Of a stretch of 64,000 nt of DNA, positions 35,707 to 44,521 are shown in pieces (positions within the stretch are counted from its first letter, which is position 1; each line of letters starts with the position of its first letter). The stretch spans positions 58,410 to 122,409 of the forward strand of contig OMXL01000002.1 in the NCBI GenBank assembly GCA_900314985.1. Direction: 5' to 3'. The notes beneath the pieces are model-generated. The model saw only the letters and a program-made list of their open reading frames with translations, made no database searches and was not told the DNA's origin. The stretch is from an uncultured Prevotellaceae bacterium. GTDB lineage: Bacteria; Bacteroidota; Bacteroidia; Bacteroidales; Bacteroidaceae. Position numbers and translations under genes: made by a program.

Positions 35707-38133
35707 TTACTTACGTCCACTTTGTGTAATTAATGTCTTGATAGTCTCATTGAAGTCATCCTCCTTGAGCAGCTGCTCAATGGTAAGATGCATGCGATAG
35801 CGCCAATAATGGCGGGGATTAGCAGGAATATTGATGCGTTCCGCATTCTGGTCGGGCAAGCGCAACTTCTCATCAACAGACAGCCAGTCTTGCAATGATA
35901 GCAGACAGAGCATAGACGGTGAGGTCAGATGACGACTCACAATATCCTTTGCCAGCCAGCCTGGCAGTGGATGTGGAGCAGCACCGCCACGATAGAGCAT
36001 GCTGTTGAAGTAGTCCTGTGTACGTTCCTCGTCTTCATCCCACCACTGACGCAGTGTTGGCATGTCGTGGGTAGAAATGGTACATACTGAACGGTATGGA
36101 TTACGTGACAGATGACCGAAACGTACCTTATCGTCTTTAGGCATCGACTGGATTTCCAGCGAGAGGATACGCAACTCATTCATTACCCAGGGCACACAGT
36201 CGGGCACCATACCCAGGTCTTCCGCACAGCAGAGCATACGGGTAGCCTGCGTCAGACGAGGCAGCTTCTTCATGGCCTCCTGATACCAGAACTGGTTATT
36301 GCGACGATAGAAATAGTCATTATACAGGCGGTTGAAGTTATACTTCTCTCCATCGTTCAACTTCTGATAAGGTTCCTGATACTGCACGGCAATACGTGGA
36401 TGCCAGCGGTCGCTGCGCTTATGGTCAACAAGGAAGAGGTCATCATGACCATAGATGCCGTAGCCCTCAATCTCTGCACGGCTCAGTCCCAAAGCGGGTG
36501 CGAACTGACCTTCCAAACCAGATTTCGCAGGCATAGGAATTTCCCAAATGCGGAAGAAACCCAGCACATGGTCGATACGGTAGGCATCGAAGAACTGCGC
36601 CATCTTACGGAAGCGGCGTACCCACCACTGACAACCGTCTTTCAGCATCTCGTCCCAGTTATAGGTTGGGAAGCCCCAGTTCTGACCATCGGCAGAGAAT
36701 GGATCGGGCGGTGCTCCAGCCTGACCGTTGAGGTTGAAGTATTTAGGCTCAACCCATGCTTCCACACCGTCACGTGAGATACCAATGGGGATATCACCCT
36801 TCAGGATGACACGATGTTCACGGGCATACTCATGGGCAGCATGCATCTGCTTGTCGAGGTTATACTGTACGAAGTACCAGAAGTCTTGACCCGTTGAACG
36901 TTGAACGTTGAATGTTGAACATTCTTTAGGCCACTTGTTGAACTCTGCCGTGCCGTACTTGTCGCGATTGACGCAGAACTGGGCATAGGGCAGCAACCAT
37001 TCCTTGTTGTCCTGGTAGAACTGCTTATAATCCTTGGTAGCCTTGACACTCTTCCACTCCTGCTCAAACAGGACATGCAGATAATCCATCTTAGCTTTGA
37101 ACATGCGTTCGTAGTCAATCTGTGGCAGGGCGTTCAGCTCTTGGCGCAGTGCCTCGAACTCAGCGCGCTTAGCGGCATCCTTAATCTCGGGCAACTGACG
37201 GAAGTCAGTGTACTGTGGATGCAAGGCATAGATGCTGATAGCATTGTAGGGATAGCTATCCTGCCAAGAACCCGTCATGTTGGTATCGTTGATAGGCAGT
37301 ACCTGCAGAATGCGCTGGTTGGTCTTGTCAACCCAGTCAACCATCTTCTTCAAATCACCGAAGTCGCCCACGCCAAAGGAGCCCTCACTACGCAGTGAGA
37401 AAATAGGTATCACAGTACCAGCACCCTTCCACGGATATACGGAGAAATAAGACTGAGACAGTTCGTAGATAACCACCTCATTGTCTTTGATATCAGGCAG
37501 GACAACGGTGCGGTTTCCACACTCCTCCCAAAGAGGCTGGTCTATACCCAGCAAGACAAATTTAAACTCGATGGTCTGAGGCAGTGTGGCAGCATCCAGA
37601 CTGACTACCCACTCATGATACTCGTGTTCGAACATAGGCAGTGCCTTGTTGGCATCCCAATTACCAAGAGCATCACCGCTACCGACAATACCTAACTGCT
37701 CACCAATACGGAGCTGTGGGGCACGCACCTTCAGGCGTACCGTGCGCTGGTACTCTGTTGTGGTGCTCAGCTCGCGCTGGTTAACCATGATACAGTCTGT
37801 CAGTGCCGAGCTATACATATAGGCATCTTCAGGGATGTCAATCCAGTGGTCATACACCGTATAGCGCATTCCCTTCTGAGCGGCAAACTCCAGACGATGA
37901 GGCTGAACGAGCCACTCGTGGCGCATCTCTTCGTCACCACGCATCATGCTGTAATAATAGTCGATATAGGTGCCTGGCTTGGCCACCTTATTAATCTCCA
38001 CAAACCAGTGATTGCCGTCAAGTGTCGTCATCTTGTGCTGCGACACCTTGGTATCGTCCTCTGCAGAGCGAATATTCAGTACCAGGTCCTCACCGAAGGT
38101 CGTCTGGTATTCTACATTAAATAGTATTTTCAT
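35707..38133 (-). CDS. malQ: 4-alpha-glucanotransferase (GH77) with two N-terminal CBM20-like domains
   Basis: 808 residues, no signal peptide, hence cytoplasmic. Residues 1-110 and 125-235 look like CBM20 starch-binding domains (the second: VRLKVRAPQLRIGEQLGIVGSGDALGNW). The GH77 domain has PIFSLRSEGSFGVGDFGDL, GDIPIGISRDGVEAW, the nucleophile region YRIDHVLGFFRIWEIP, and CAEDLGMVP. It transfers glucan segments between maltodextrins. A 28-bp heptad array (36894-36921) is translated in frame as CSTFNVQRST just before the catalytic region, so it appears to be a later insertion. First of malQ-GH97-pulA, 18 nt after the MFS gene. Confidence 0.94.
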   Translation of the reverse strand: MKILFNVEYQTTFGEDLVLNIRSAEDDTKVSQHKMTTLDGNHWFVEINKVAKPGTYIDYYYSMMRGDEEMRHEWLVQPHRLEFAAQKGMRYTVYDHWIDIPEDAYMYSSALTDCIMVNQRELSTTTEYQRTVRLKVRAPQLRIGEQLGIVGSGDALGNWDANKALPMFEHEYHEWVVSLDAATLPQTIEFKFVLLGIDQPLWEECGNRTVVLPDIKDNEVVIYELSQSYFSVYPWKGAGTVIPIFSLRSEGSFGVGDFGDLKKMVDWVDKTNQRILQVLPINDTNMTGSWQDSYPYNAISIYALHPQYTDFRQLPEIKDAAKRAEFEALRQELNALPQIDYERMFKAKMDYLHVLFEQEWKSVKATKDYKQFYQDNKEWLLPYAQFCVNRDKYGTAEFNKWPKECSTFNVQRSTGQDFWYFVQYNLDKQMHAAHEYAREHRVILKGDIPIGISRDGVEAWVEPKYFNLNGQAGAPPDPFSADGQNWGFPTYNWDEMLKDGCQWWVRRFRKMAQFFDAYRIDHVLGFFRIWEIPMPAKSGLEGQFAPALGLSRAEIEGYGIYGHDDLFLVDHKRSDRWHPRIAVQYQEPYQKLNDGEKYNFNRLYNDYFYRRNNQFWYQEAMKKLPRLTQATRMLCCAEDLGMVPDCVPWVMNELRILSLEIQSMPKDDKVRFGHLSRNPYRSVCTISTHDMPTLRQWWDEDEERTQDYFNSMLYRGGAAPHPLPGWLAKDIVSRHLTSPSMLCLLSLQDWLSVDEKLRLPDQNAERINIPANPRHYWRYRMHLTIEQLLKEDDFNETIKTLITQSGRK
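36894..36921. repeat. In-frame 7-bp repeat inside malQ
   Basis: TTGAACG, TTGAACG, TTGAATG, TTGAACA (plus strand). It is translated on the minus strand as TFNVQRST. Confidence 0.85.
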
Positions 38134-38151
38134 AGTAGTATTTGGTATGTT

Positions 38152-39477
38152 TTATTTTTTCACTTTAATCACTGTTACGCAGAGGGCACCGATAACCAGC
38201 AGAACAGCAGACACAATCATCATGGTAGACTGGTGATGACCTACCAACGAAAGGACGATACCGCCACAGAGAGCTGCGACAATCTGTGGAATACAGATGG
38301 TACCATTGAAGAGTCCTAAGTAAGCACCCATGTGACCGTAACCCTGCAGGGCATTGGTAACAAAGGTAAACGGCATAGCCAACATAGCAGCCCAGGCGCA
38401 ACCAATCAGTAGGAACGGAATGAACTGCAGATACTGGTCGTGCAGGAAGGGCACCATCATAAAGCCAATGCCACCGATGACAAGACTGATGGCGTAGGCT
38501 AGCTTGGTATTCTTAAACTGAGGCAATACAGCAGCCCATACCACAGAGCCCATAGCCTGAACGGCAAACAGCACGCCTACCCAGTTACCAGCCTCCTGGA
38601 ATGGTTCGCTGACAGGGTCAGTAGTGTCCCATACCACCTCGGCAATGGCTCCTGTGGTGTAGTTCCACATATAGAGGAATGCTGCCCAGCAGAAGAACTG
38701 TACCAGACCAACCTTCCAGAACGTTGAGGGAGCATTCTTCAGCAACGCCAGCCAATTACCGGAATCCGTACTCCCCTCGCCCTTTGGAGAGGGGTCGGGG
38801 GTGAGGCTGCCATTATACTCAGCATACTCCTGTGGATTCCACTCCTTCACCTTCATGGTGGTATAGATGACGCAGGCTATCAGGATAGCAGCACCCAGAT
38901 AGAATGACCAGATGACGCTATCGGGAATGACACCCTTCTCAGCCACGTTCTTGATGCCTACCCATGTCAGTACAAAGGGGAACAGGAAGCCCACCACACT
39001 ACCGGCATTACACAGAAAAGACTGAATGCTGTAAGCCTTGGCCTTCTGCTCTTCGTTGACCATGTCACCCACCAGCATCTTGAAAGGTTGCATCGCCATA
39101 TTGATACTTGTATCGAGGAACATCAGTGCAACAAGTCCGAAGAGCATGGCTGCACTGATCGTCAATCCAAACGAGCCAGAATTAGGCAACAGACACATCA
39201 CGGCCACAGCTACGGCGGCTCCTATAAATAAATAAGGTATACGACGGCCCCAGCGTGTCCAGGTCTTGTCGCTCAGTGTACCCACGATAGGCTGTACCAG
39301 AATACCCATCAATGGGGGCAGTATCCAGAAATAGCTCAGGTTGTGCGGGTCAGCACCTAACGTAGCAAAGATGCGCGAGATGTTTGCCGACTGCAAGGCA
39401 TAGGCTATCTGCACGCCAAAGAATCCAAAGCTCAGATTCCACAGGCTCCAAAACGGTAAATTCGGTTTTTGTTTCAT
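38152..39477 (-). CDS. MFS sugar transporter (SLC45/GPH-like) of the starch locus
   Basis: 441 residues with about twelve membrane helices. MFS features: FGVQIAYALQSANISRIF, the loop GTLSDKTWTRWGRRIPYLFIG after helix 2, and FLDTSINMAMQPFKML. It is likely the inner-membrane importer for maltose or maltodextrin released by the surface and periplasmic enzymes. The central cytoplasmic loop contains SLTPDPSPKGEGST, translated from an inserted palindromic repeat (38771-38806). It precedes malQ in the same operon. No TAnnTTTG box is seen directly upstream, so transcription may come from lacI through the GxxExxY cassette, or from an unrecognised promoter. Confidence 0.88.
   Translation of the reverse strand: MKQKPNLPFWSLWNLSFGFFGVQIAYALQSANISRIFATLGADPHNLSYFWILPPLMGILVQPIVGTLSDKTWTRWGRRIPYLFIGAAVAVAVMCLLPNSGSFGLTISAAMLFGLVALMFLDTSINMAMQPFKMLVGDMVNEEQKAKAYSIQSFLCNAGSVVGFLFPFVLTWVGIKNVAEKGVIPDSVIWSFYLGAAILIACVIYTTMKVKEWNPQEYAEYNGSLTPDPSPKGEGSTDSGNWLALLKNAPSTFWKVGLVQFFCWAAFLYMWNYTTGAIAEVVWDTTDPVSEPFQEAGNWVGVLFAVQAMGSVVWAAVLPQFKNTKLAYAISLVIGGIGFMMVPFLHDQYLQFIPFLLIGCAWAAMLAMPFTFVTNALQGYGHMGAYLGLFNGTICIPQIVAALCGGIVLSLVGHHQSTMMIVSAVLLVIGALCVTVIKVKK
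38771..38806. repeat. Palindromic repeat inserted in the MFS gene
   Basis: CTCCCCTCGCCC / TTTGGAGAGGGG followed by TCGGGGGTGAG. On the minus strand it encodes LTPDPSPKGEGS, keeping the frame, in the loop between the two halves of the transporter. Confidence 0.88.
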
Positions 39478-39525
39478 ATACTACAACTTTATTCTATTAT
39501 TATTTTAAGACAACATATTAAATTT

Positions 39526-40092
39526 TTAAAGACAACTTGGACAACTAAGGACAACTGGTGACAACTTGAATCATTATTATAAGCTATTGTCTATACAATA
39601 TGGATGGTTTGACCGTTTACACCAAGTATTTTCATTTCTTCATCGTCATAGAAGTATCGTTCAATAACAGCAAACTGAGGAGCGAAATTAACCAAGATCC
39701 CACAAGGACATTGCAACAATCGCATATAATTAAACAGTTGAGCTCTATGATTATTGACAAGCTCCATTACCGACTTACACTCAACAACAATATCTCCTTT
39801 ACAAAGAAAATCTACACGATAAACAGCATCCATTTCACGCCCGTGGTATTTAGGATGAAAAGATTGCTCACGCTGAAATGGAATACCTTGTTCTATCAGC
39901 TGCAGTTGAAACCCTTCTTGATAACAGTATTCGTTCAGTCCTGCTCCCAATTCCTTGTGGACTTCATGCAAAGCCCCCATAACGTCGTATATATGATGTT
40001 TTAATGTTGCAATGTTTATCATTATAATTGCTATCGTATTTTTATTTATTTTAGTTGTCCAAGTTGTCCTTAGTTGTCCAAGTTGTCTTTAA
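39526..40092. mobile_element. Repeat-bounded cassette carrying a GxxExxY gene
   Basis: A perfect 31-bp inverted repeat bounds the segment: 39526-39556 and the reverse complement at 40062-40092. Each arm is itself a set of about four 9-10-bp units of the form GACAACTTG / GACAACTAAG. One gene fills the inside. It lies between lacI and the MFS gene and separates the two. I see no transposase, so movement in trans or by recombination between repeats would be needed. Calling it mobile is inference. Confidence 0.6.
39591..40022 (-). CDS. GxxExxY family protein (PD-(D/E)XK nuclease-like)
   Basis: 143 residues. The family signature is GLNEYCY near residue 28, within ALHEVHKELGAGLNEYCYQ. Further on, RVDFLCKGDIVVECKS has the D...ExK spacing of the PD-(D/E)XK nuclease fold. 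Such proteins are scattered in Bacteroidetes genomes and their role is not established. The gene is the only content of the repeat-bounded cassette and is unrelated in function to the starch genes on both sides. Confidence 0.88.
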   Translation of the reverse strand: MINIATLKHHIYDVMGALHEVHKELGAGLNEYCYQEGFQLQLIEQGIPFQREQSFHPKYHGREMDAVYRVDFLCKGDIVVECKSVMELVNNHRAQLFNYMRLLQCPCGILVNFAPQFAVIERYFYDDEEMKILGVNGQTIHIV

Positions 40093-40111
40093 CAAATACC
40101 CCCGTTGTCTT

Positions 40112-41137
40112 TTATTTCGTCGTACCTCTAACTACCAGTCGCGTTCTTACAACACGCTTGACGACTTTGTCGACGGGGATGTGTCCCTCCACCTGATCTA
40201 TCAGGATGTCGGCAGCCTCCTCGCCTACCAGATGTCCGCGCTGTTCCACAGTTGTCAGCATCGGGTCACAGGCTACTGCACGCTGACCATTGGTAAAGCC
40301 ACAGATGGCGACATCGTCTGGCACGCGGAAGCCCATACGCTTAGCAGTATAAAGGATGCCAATAGCTGTATCGTCATTGATGGCAAAGAAACCATTGGGA
40401 GGAGGATCCTTTTTTAGCACATCAGGAGTGATGGCCTCTGCATCAGCACGGTTGTCACAGATATAGGTCAGGTCTGGATCAAACTCCAGCTGATGCTTCC
40501 GCAAGGCATCCTTATAACCGTTGAAGCGATTCTTGGAGATCTCCATACTCATTGACGAACCATAGAAGGCAATGCGTGTGCAACCCGTCTCTATCAGGTA
40601 GCTCACCGCATTGAAAGCACCCATATAGTCGTCAACGACCACACGACTGGCATTCACGCCCGTACATATTCTATCATAGAACACCAATGGCAAACCGTTG
40701 TCCAACAACCTCTGGAAGTGCTCATAGCGGTGAGTATCCTTAGCCTGCGAGACAATGATGCCACACACCTTATTCTCATAGAACGAACGACAGATGTTCA
40801 CCTCACGCTCATAGCTCTCGCCACTATGTGCCACCAAGATGCGGTAGCCACGACTCGACGCCTCCTCCTCTATGCCCGCCAATACAGACGAGAAATAGAA
40901 GTGCGTAAACTCCGGTATGATAACACCTATTACTTTCATCGGTTGCACGCGCGCAAAGCGCAACGATTCCGCAATGACGTTAGGTGTGAAGTTATGCTCA
41001 CGGGCATACTCCTGAATCAGCGTACGACGCTCCTGCGAGATACGTGGTGAATCCTTCAGGGCACGCGATACCGTGGCCACCGAGACTCCCAGCTCGCGGG
41101 CTATATCCTTCATTGTCAGAGATGCTGTTTCTTTCAT
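40112..41137 (-). CDS. LacI-family regulator of the starch locus
   Basis: 341 residues. N-terminal helix-turn-helix LTMKDIARELGVSVATVSRALKDSPRISQERR (residues 6-37), hinge helix ending NVIAESLRFARVQPMK, then the periplasmic-binding-like effector domain (VIGVIIPEFTHFYFSSVLAGIEEEASSRG to the C-terminus). The helix-turn-helix class recognises palindromes with a central CG. A GTGCAAACG..TTGCAC site lies exactly between its own promoter and that of susC, and another lies before the secreted amylase. An inducer such as maltose or maltotriose is inferred. Confidence 0.92.
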   Translation of the reverse strand: MKETASLTMKDIARELGVSVATVSRALKDSPRISQERRTLIQEYAREHNFTPNVIAESLRFARVQPMKVIGVIIPEFTHFYFSSVLAGIEEEASSRGYRILVAHSGESYEREVNICRSFYENKVCGIIVSQAKDTHRYEHFQRLLDNGLPLVFYDRICTGVNASRVVVDDYMGAFNAVSYLIETGCTRIAFYGSSMSMEISKNRFNGYKDALRKHQLEFDPDLTYICDNRADAEAITPDVLKKDPPPNGFFAINDDTAIGILYTAKRMGFRVPDDVAICGFTNGQRAVACDPMLTTVEQRGHLVGEEAADILIDQVEGHIPVDKVVKRVVRTRLVVRGTTK

Positions 41138-41179
41138 ATTTAGTTAGTAGTGTATGCCTAGTGATACGAGATCACTGTG

Positions 41180-41187
41180 CAAAGTTA
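41180..41187 (-). promoter_or_regulatory. lacI-type regulator promoter -7 box
   Basis: TAACTTTG on the minus strand, followed by C; about 43 nt before the regulator's ATG. The LacI-type operator begins 55 bp upstream of it. Confidence 0.75.
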
Positions 41188-41241
41188 TCTAAAAGTTGAA
41201 TACCTTGTTTTCTATTACTGTTCTTTTATGACCAATTAGCC

Positions 41242-41257
41242 GTGCAAACGATTGCAC
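41242..41257. promoter_or_regulatory. LacI-family operator between regulator and susC
   Basis: GTGCAAACGATTGCAC, a palindrome with one mismatched pair and a central CG. It is exactly equidistant (54 bp) from the -7 box of the regulator (41180-41187) and that of susC (41312-41319). The distance suits an activator or a looping factor better than a repressor that blocks polymerase. Confidence 0.85.
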
Positions 41258-41311
41258 ATGAATAATAACGAATTTAACCCAAAATTAGTATGAACGAATT
41301 GAAACAAATCT

Positions 41312-41319
41312 TAACTTTG
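41312..41319 (+). promoter_or_regulatory. susC promoter -7 box
   Basis: TAACTTTG followed by CACC. The leader to susC is about 70 nt. The operator begins 70 bp upstream of the box. Confidence 0.78.
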
Positions 41320-41395
41320 CACCGGAAAGGCAATCATTATGCCTATACACTACTACCGAATTAAGACATTTCTTATATACTAACTTAATAAACAA

Positions 41396-44300
41396 ATGAT
41401 GAAGCAAGTAAACATTCGAAATCCGTTTAGGATGTTGGTTCTCATGTTAGGACTCTTCCTTTCGGTAGGAGCCTTTGCGCAGATTGACGTAAAAGGCCAT
41501 GTGAAGGATGCTCAGGGCGAGCCCGTCATCGGTGCTACCGTACGCGTAGTAGGTACACAGACGGCTACCGTTACCGACTTCGACGGTAACTTCGCACTGA
41601 AGGCTAATCAAGGTGCTGACATCACCGTAACGTATGTTGGTTACCAAGAAGCTACCGTGAAAGCTGCTGCCAACCTGGAGATCACACTGCAGGAAGACGC
41701 TGCTGTTCTGAATGAAGTGGTAGTCATCGGTTATGGTCAGGTTAAGAAGAGTGACTTAACCGGTTCTGTTACCGCAATGCGTCCTGACAGCAAGAACAAG
41801 GGCATGGTAGTCAATCCACAAGACATGTTAGCAGGTAAGGTTGCTGGTGTCAACATTACCAGTAACGACGGTGCTCCTGGCAGTGGTGCCATGATTCGTA
41901 TCCGTGGTGGCTCGTCACTGAATGCCTCTAACGACCCTCTGATTGTCATCGACGGTTTGGCAATGGACAATGAAGGTGTGAAGGGTCTTTCTAACCCTCT
42001 TTCCATGATTAACCCTGCCGACATTGAGTCTTTCAACGTTCTGAAGGATGCTTCTGCTACTGCTATCTATGGTAGCCGTGGTTCTAACGGTGTTATCATC
42101 ATTACCACCAAGAAGGGCCGTAAGGGTGCTCAGGCACCTCAGGTTTCTTATTCTGGTAGTATGACCATCAGCAAGAACAAGAAGACCCTTGAGGTGATGA
42201 ATGGTGATGAGTATCGCGCATTTATCAAAAACATGTACGGTGAGGGAAGCATTCCAGTCAGTGCCTTAGGTACAGCAAACACTGATTGGCAGGACGAGAT
42301 TTTCCGCACTGCCATCAGCCACGACCACAATGTTACGGTTGCCGGTGCTGTTAAGAACCTACCATATCGTGTATCAGTAGGTTATACTGACCAGCAGGGT
42401 ACTCTGAAGACCTCAGACTTCAAGCGTGTTACCGCTTCTCTGAACCTGAATCCCTCATTCTTCAATGATCATCTGACGATGAATCTGAATGCCAAGGGCA
42501 TGTATGCTGAGACTCAGTATGCTGACGGTGGTGCTGTTGGAGCTGCTGTATATTACGACCCCACACAGGATCCTCACGCCTTCACTTCTGAGTATCACAA
42601 ACAGATGCTCGGCAACGACTATGACAAGACACTCAGCAACTTCGGAGGTTATTTCCAGTGGCCTGCTGTTGCCAACTATGATGGCGACACCAGCTGGCCT
42701 TATGGCTACAACAGTACCGCAAACATCGCTAATCCTCTGTCTCTGTTATACGGACGTGACCAGCATGCACGCAGCCGTTCATTCATCGGTAGCGCCGACA
42801 TCGATTACAAGGTTCATGGTTTCGAAGATCTCCGTCTGCACCTCACACTCGGTGCCGATATCTCAAAAGGTATTGAAACGACAAACAACGAGCGTTGGTA
42901 TACTGGTTCTTGGTACTATGGTAGCAACGGTGATGAAACCATCCTGAAGCGTAACCATCAGCTCTCTGCCTATGCTCAGTATTATAAGGACTTTGCCAAG
43001 GTTCACCACTTCGACATCATGGGTGGTTATGAGTGGCAGCATTTCTGGCGTGACCAGAAGAACGACTATGTAGGAACATATCCTAGCACAAGTCCCAAAT
43101 GGACTGATCCTTCAACCAGTCCTCTTGGAAATGCAGTCAACGAGCGTCCTCATACGCCCTACCACTTCCGTACCGACAGCTATCTGGTATCTTTCTTCGG
43201 ACGTGCCAACTACTCACTGCTTGACCGCTATATGATTACAGCTACTATACGTCATGACGGTTCATCACGTTTCAAGGAGCATTGGTCAACATCACCTTCT
43301 GTAGCTCTTGCATGGAAGATCAACGAAGAACCATTCCTGAAGTCTGTCGAGGCACTGTCAGAACTTAAGCTCCGTCTTAGCTGGGGTCAGATGCCACAGC
43401 AGGCTGGTGCTATCCCCGACTACAGCTGGATTCCTACCTATTCTATGAACACTGGTACAGATAGCTACTATCCCGTTGCAGGCGATGGTACACTCTATCG
43501 TCCAGATAACTACACTCCAAATCTGAAGTGGGAGAAGACCACAAGCTATAACATTGGTTTTGACTGGGGTATTTTCAACCAGCGTCTGTCTGGTACTATC
43601 GATGTCTACTATCGTAAGACCACCGACTTGCTGAACTATGCTCCTACCAAGGCTTTGTCAGCTTATCGTAATCAGGCTTGGCAGAACATCGGTTCTTTGG
43701 AGAACAAAGGTATCGAGGCAACCATTAGCTGGAAACCCGTTCAGACCAAGGACTGGTTCTGGAAACTGGACTACAACATCACCTATAACAAGAACGAGAT
43801 TACTGACTTGAGTGGTGTTTCTGAAGATGGTTCACCAGTTCCCAACACTAACATCAAGATTGGTGTCGACCGTTATTTGCAGTATCAGCAGGTTGGTCAT
43901 CCCATCAACTCATTCTACGTATTCCAGCAGGCTTACGACAGCAATGGCAAGCCTATCGAGAATGCAGTAGTAGACCGCAACGGCGATGGCCAGATCACTC
44001 AGGCTGACAAGTATTTCTATAAGAGCCCTGCTGCTCCTGTGACCATGGGTCTTGCATCTCGCGTAGAATACAAGAACTTCGACTTCAGCTTCTCACTGCG
44101 TGCCAGCCTCGGCAATTACGTATACAACAACAACGAGCAAGGCATGGCCAATGTCAATTCTACTGAAGTATGGAAGAGCTCACTGCTCTATATGAACAAC
44201 TACACATACGAGGCTGTCAACCGCAACTGGCAGACCTATCAGATTACTTCTCAGTTGTCTGACTTCTATGTGCACAATGCTTCGTTCCTGAAGTGTGACA

Positions 44301-44503
44301 ACATCACACTGGGTTACTCATTCAGCGACCTGTTCAAGTCAGCAAGCTATCATGGTCTCAGCGGCCGTCTGTCTATTGCTGCTTCGAATGTGTTCACTAT
44401 CACCAAGTACGACGGTCTGGATCCTGAAGTCGGAAATGGCTTCGACAGTAACATGTATCCACGTCCCTTCTCAGTCGTTGTTGGTCTGAATCTGAATTTC
44501 TAA
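41396..44503 (+). CDS. susC: SusC-family outer membrane maltodextrin transporter
   Basis: 1035 residues. Signal peptide (ending GAFAQ, about 1-29), carboxypeptidase-like domain (DVKGHVKDAQGEPVIGATVRV), plug with the family motif (MLAGKVAGVNITSNDGAPGSGAMIRIRGGSSLNASNDPLIVIDG) and a barrel with C-terminal Phe (VVVGLNLNF). A second ATG directly follows the first, so the start could be three bases later. With SusD it forms the TonB-driven importer for starch oligosaccharides; the substrate follows from the neighbouring susE/F and glycosidase genes. Confidence 0.94.
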   Translation: MMKQVNIRNPFRMLVLMLGLFLSVGAFAQIDVKGHVKDAQGEPVIGATVRVVGTQTATVTDFDGNFALKANQGADITVTYVGYQEATVKAAANLEITLQEDAAVLNEVVVIGYGQVKKSDLTGSVTAMRPDSKNKGMVVNPQDMLAGKVAGVNITSNDGAPGSGAMIRIRGGSSLNASNDPLIVIDGLAMDNEGVKGLSNPLSMINPADIESFNVLKDASATAIYGSRGSNGVIIITTKKGRKGAQAPQVSYSGSMTISKNKKTLEVMNGDEYRAFIKNMYGEGSIPVSALGTANTDWQDEIFRTAISHDHNVTVAGAVKNLPYRVSVGYTDQQGTLKTSDFKRVTASLNLNPSFFNDHLTMNLNAKGMYAETQYADGGAVGAAVYYDPTQDPHAFTSEYHKQMLGNDYDKTLSNFGGYFQWPAVANYDGDTSWPYGYNSTANIANPLSLLYGRDQHARSRSFIGSADIDYKVHGFEDLRLHLTLGADISKGIETTNNERWYTGSWYYGSNGDETILKRNHQLSAYAQYYKDFAKVHHFDIMGGYEWQHFWRDQKNDYVGTYPSTSPKWTDPSTSPLGNAVNERPHTPYHFRTDSYLVSFFGRANYSLLDRYMITATIRHDGSSRFKEHWSTSPSVALAWKINEEPFLKSVEALSELKLRLSWGQMPQQAGAIPDYSWIPTYSMNTGTDSYYPVAGDGTLYRPDNYTPNLKWEKTTSYNIGFDWGIFNQRLSGTIDVYYRKTTDLLNYAPTKALSAYRNQAWQNIGSLENKGIEATISWKPVQTKDWFWKLDYNITYNKNEITDLSGVSEDGSPVPNTNIKIGVDRYLQYQQVGHPINSFYVFQQAYDSNGKPIENAVVDRNGDGQITQADKYFYKSPAAPVTMGLASRVEYKNFDFSFSLRASLGNYVYNNNEQGMANVNSTEVWKSSLLYMNNYTYEAVNRNWQTYQITSQLSDFYVHNASFLKCDNITLGYSFSDLFKSASYHGLSGRLSIAASNVFTITKYDGLDPEVGNGFDSNMYPRPFSVVVGLNLNF

Positions 44504-44521
44504 TTATAAGAACATAAAGTC

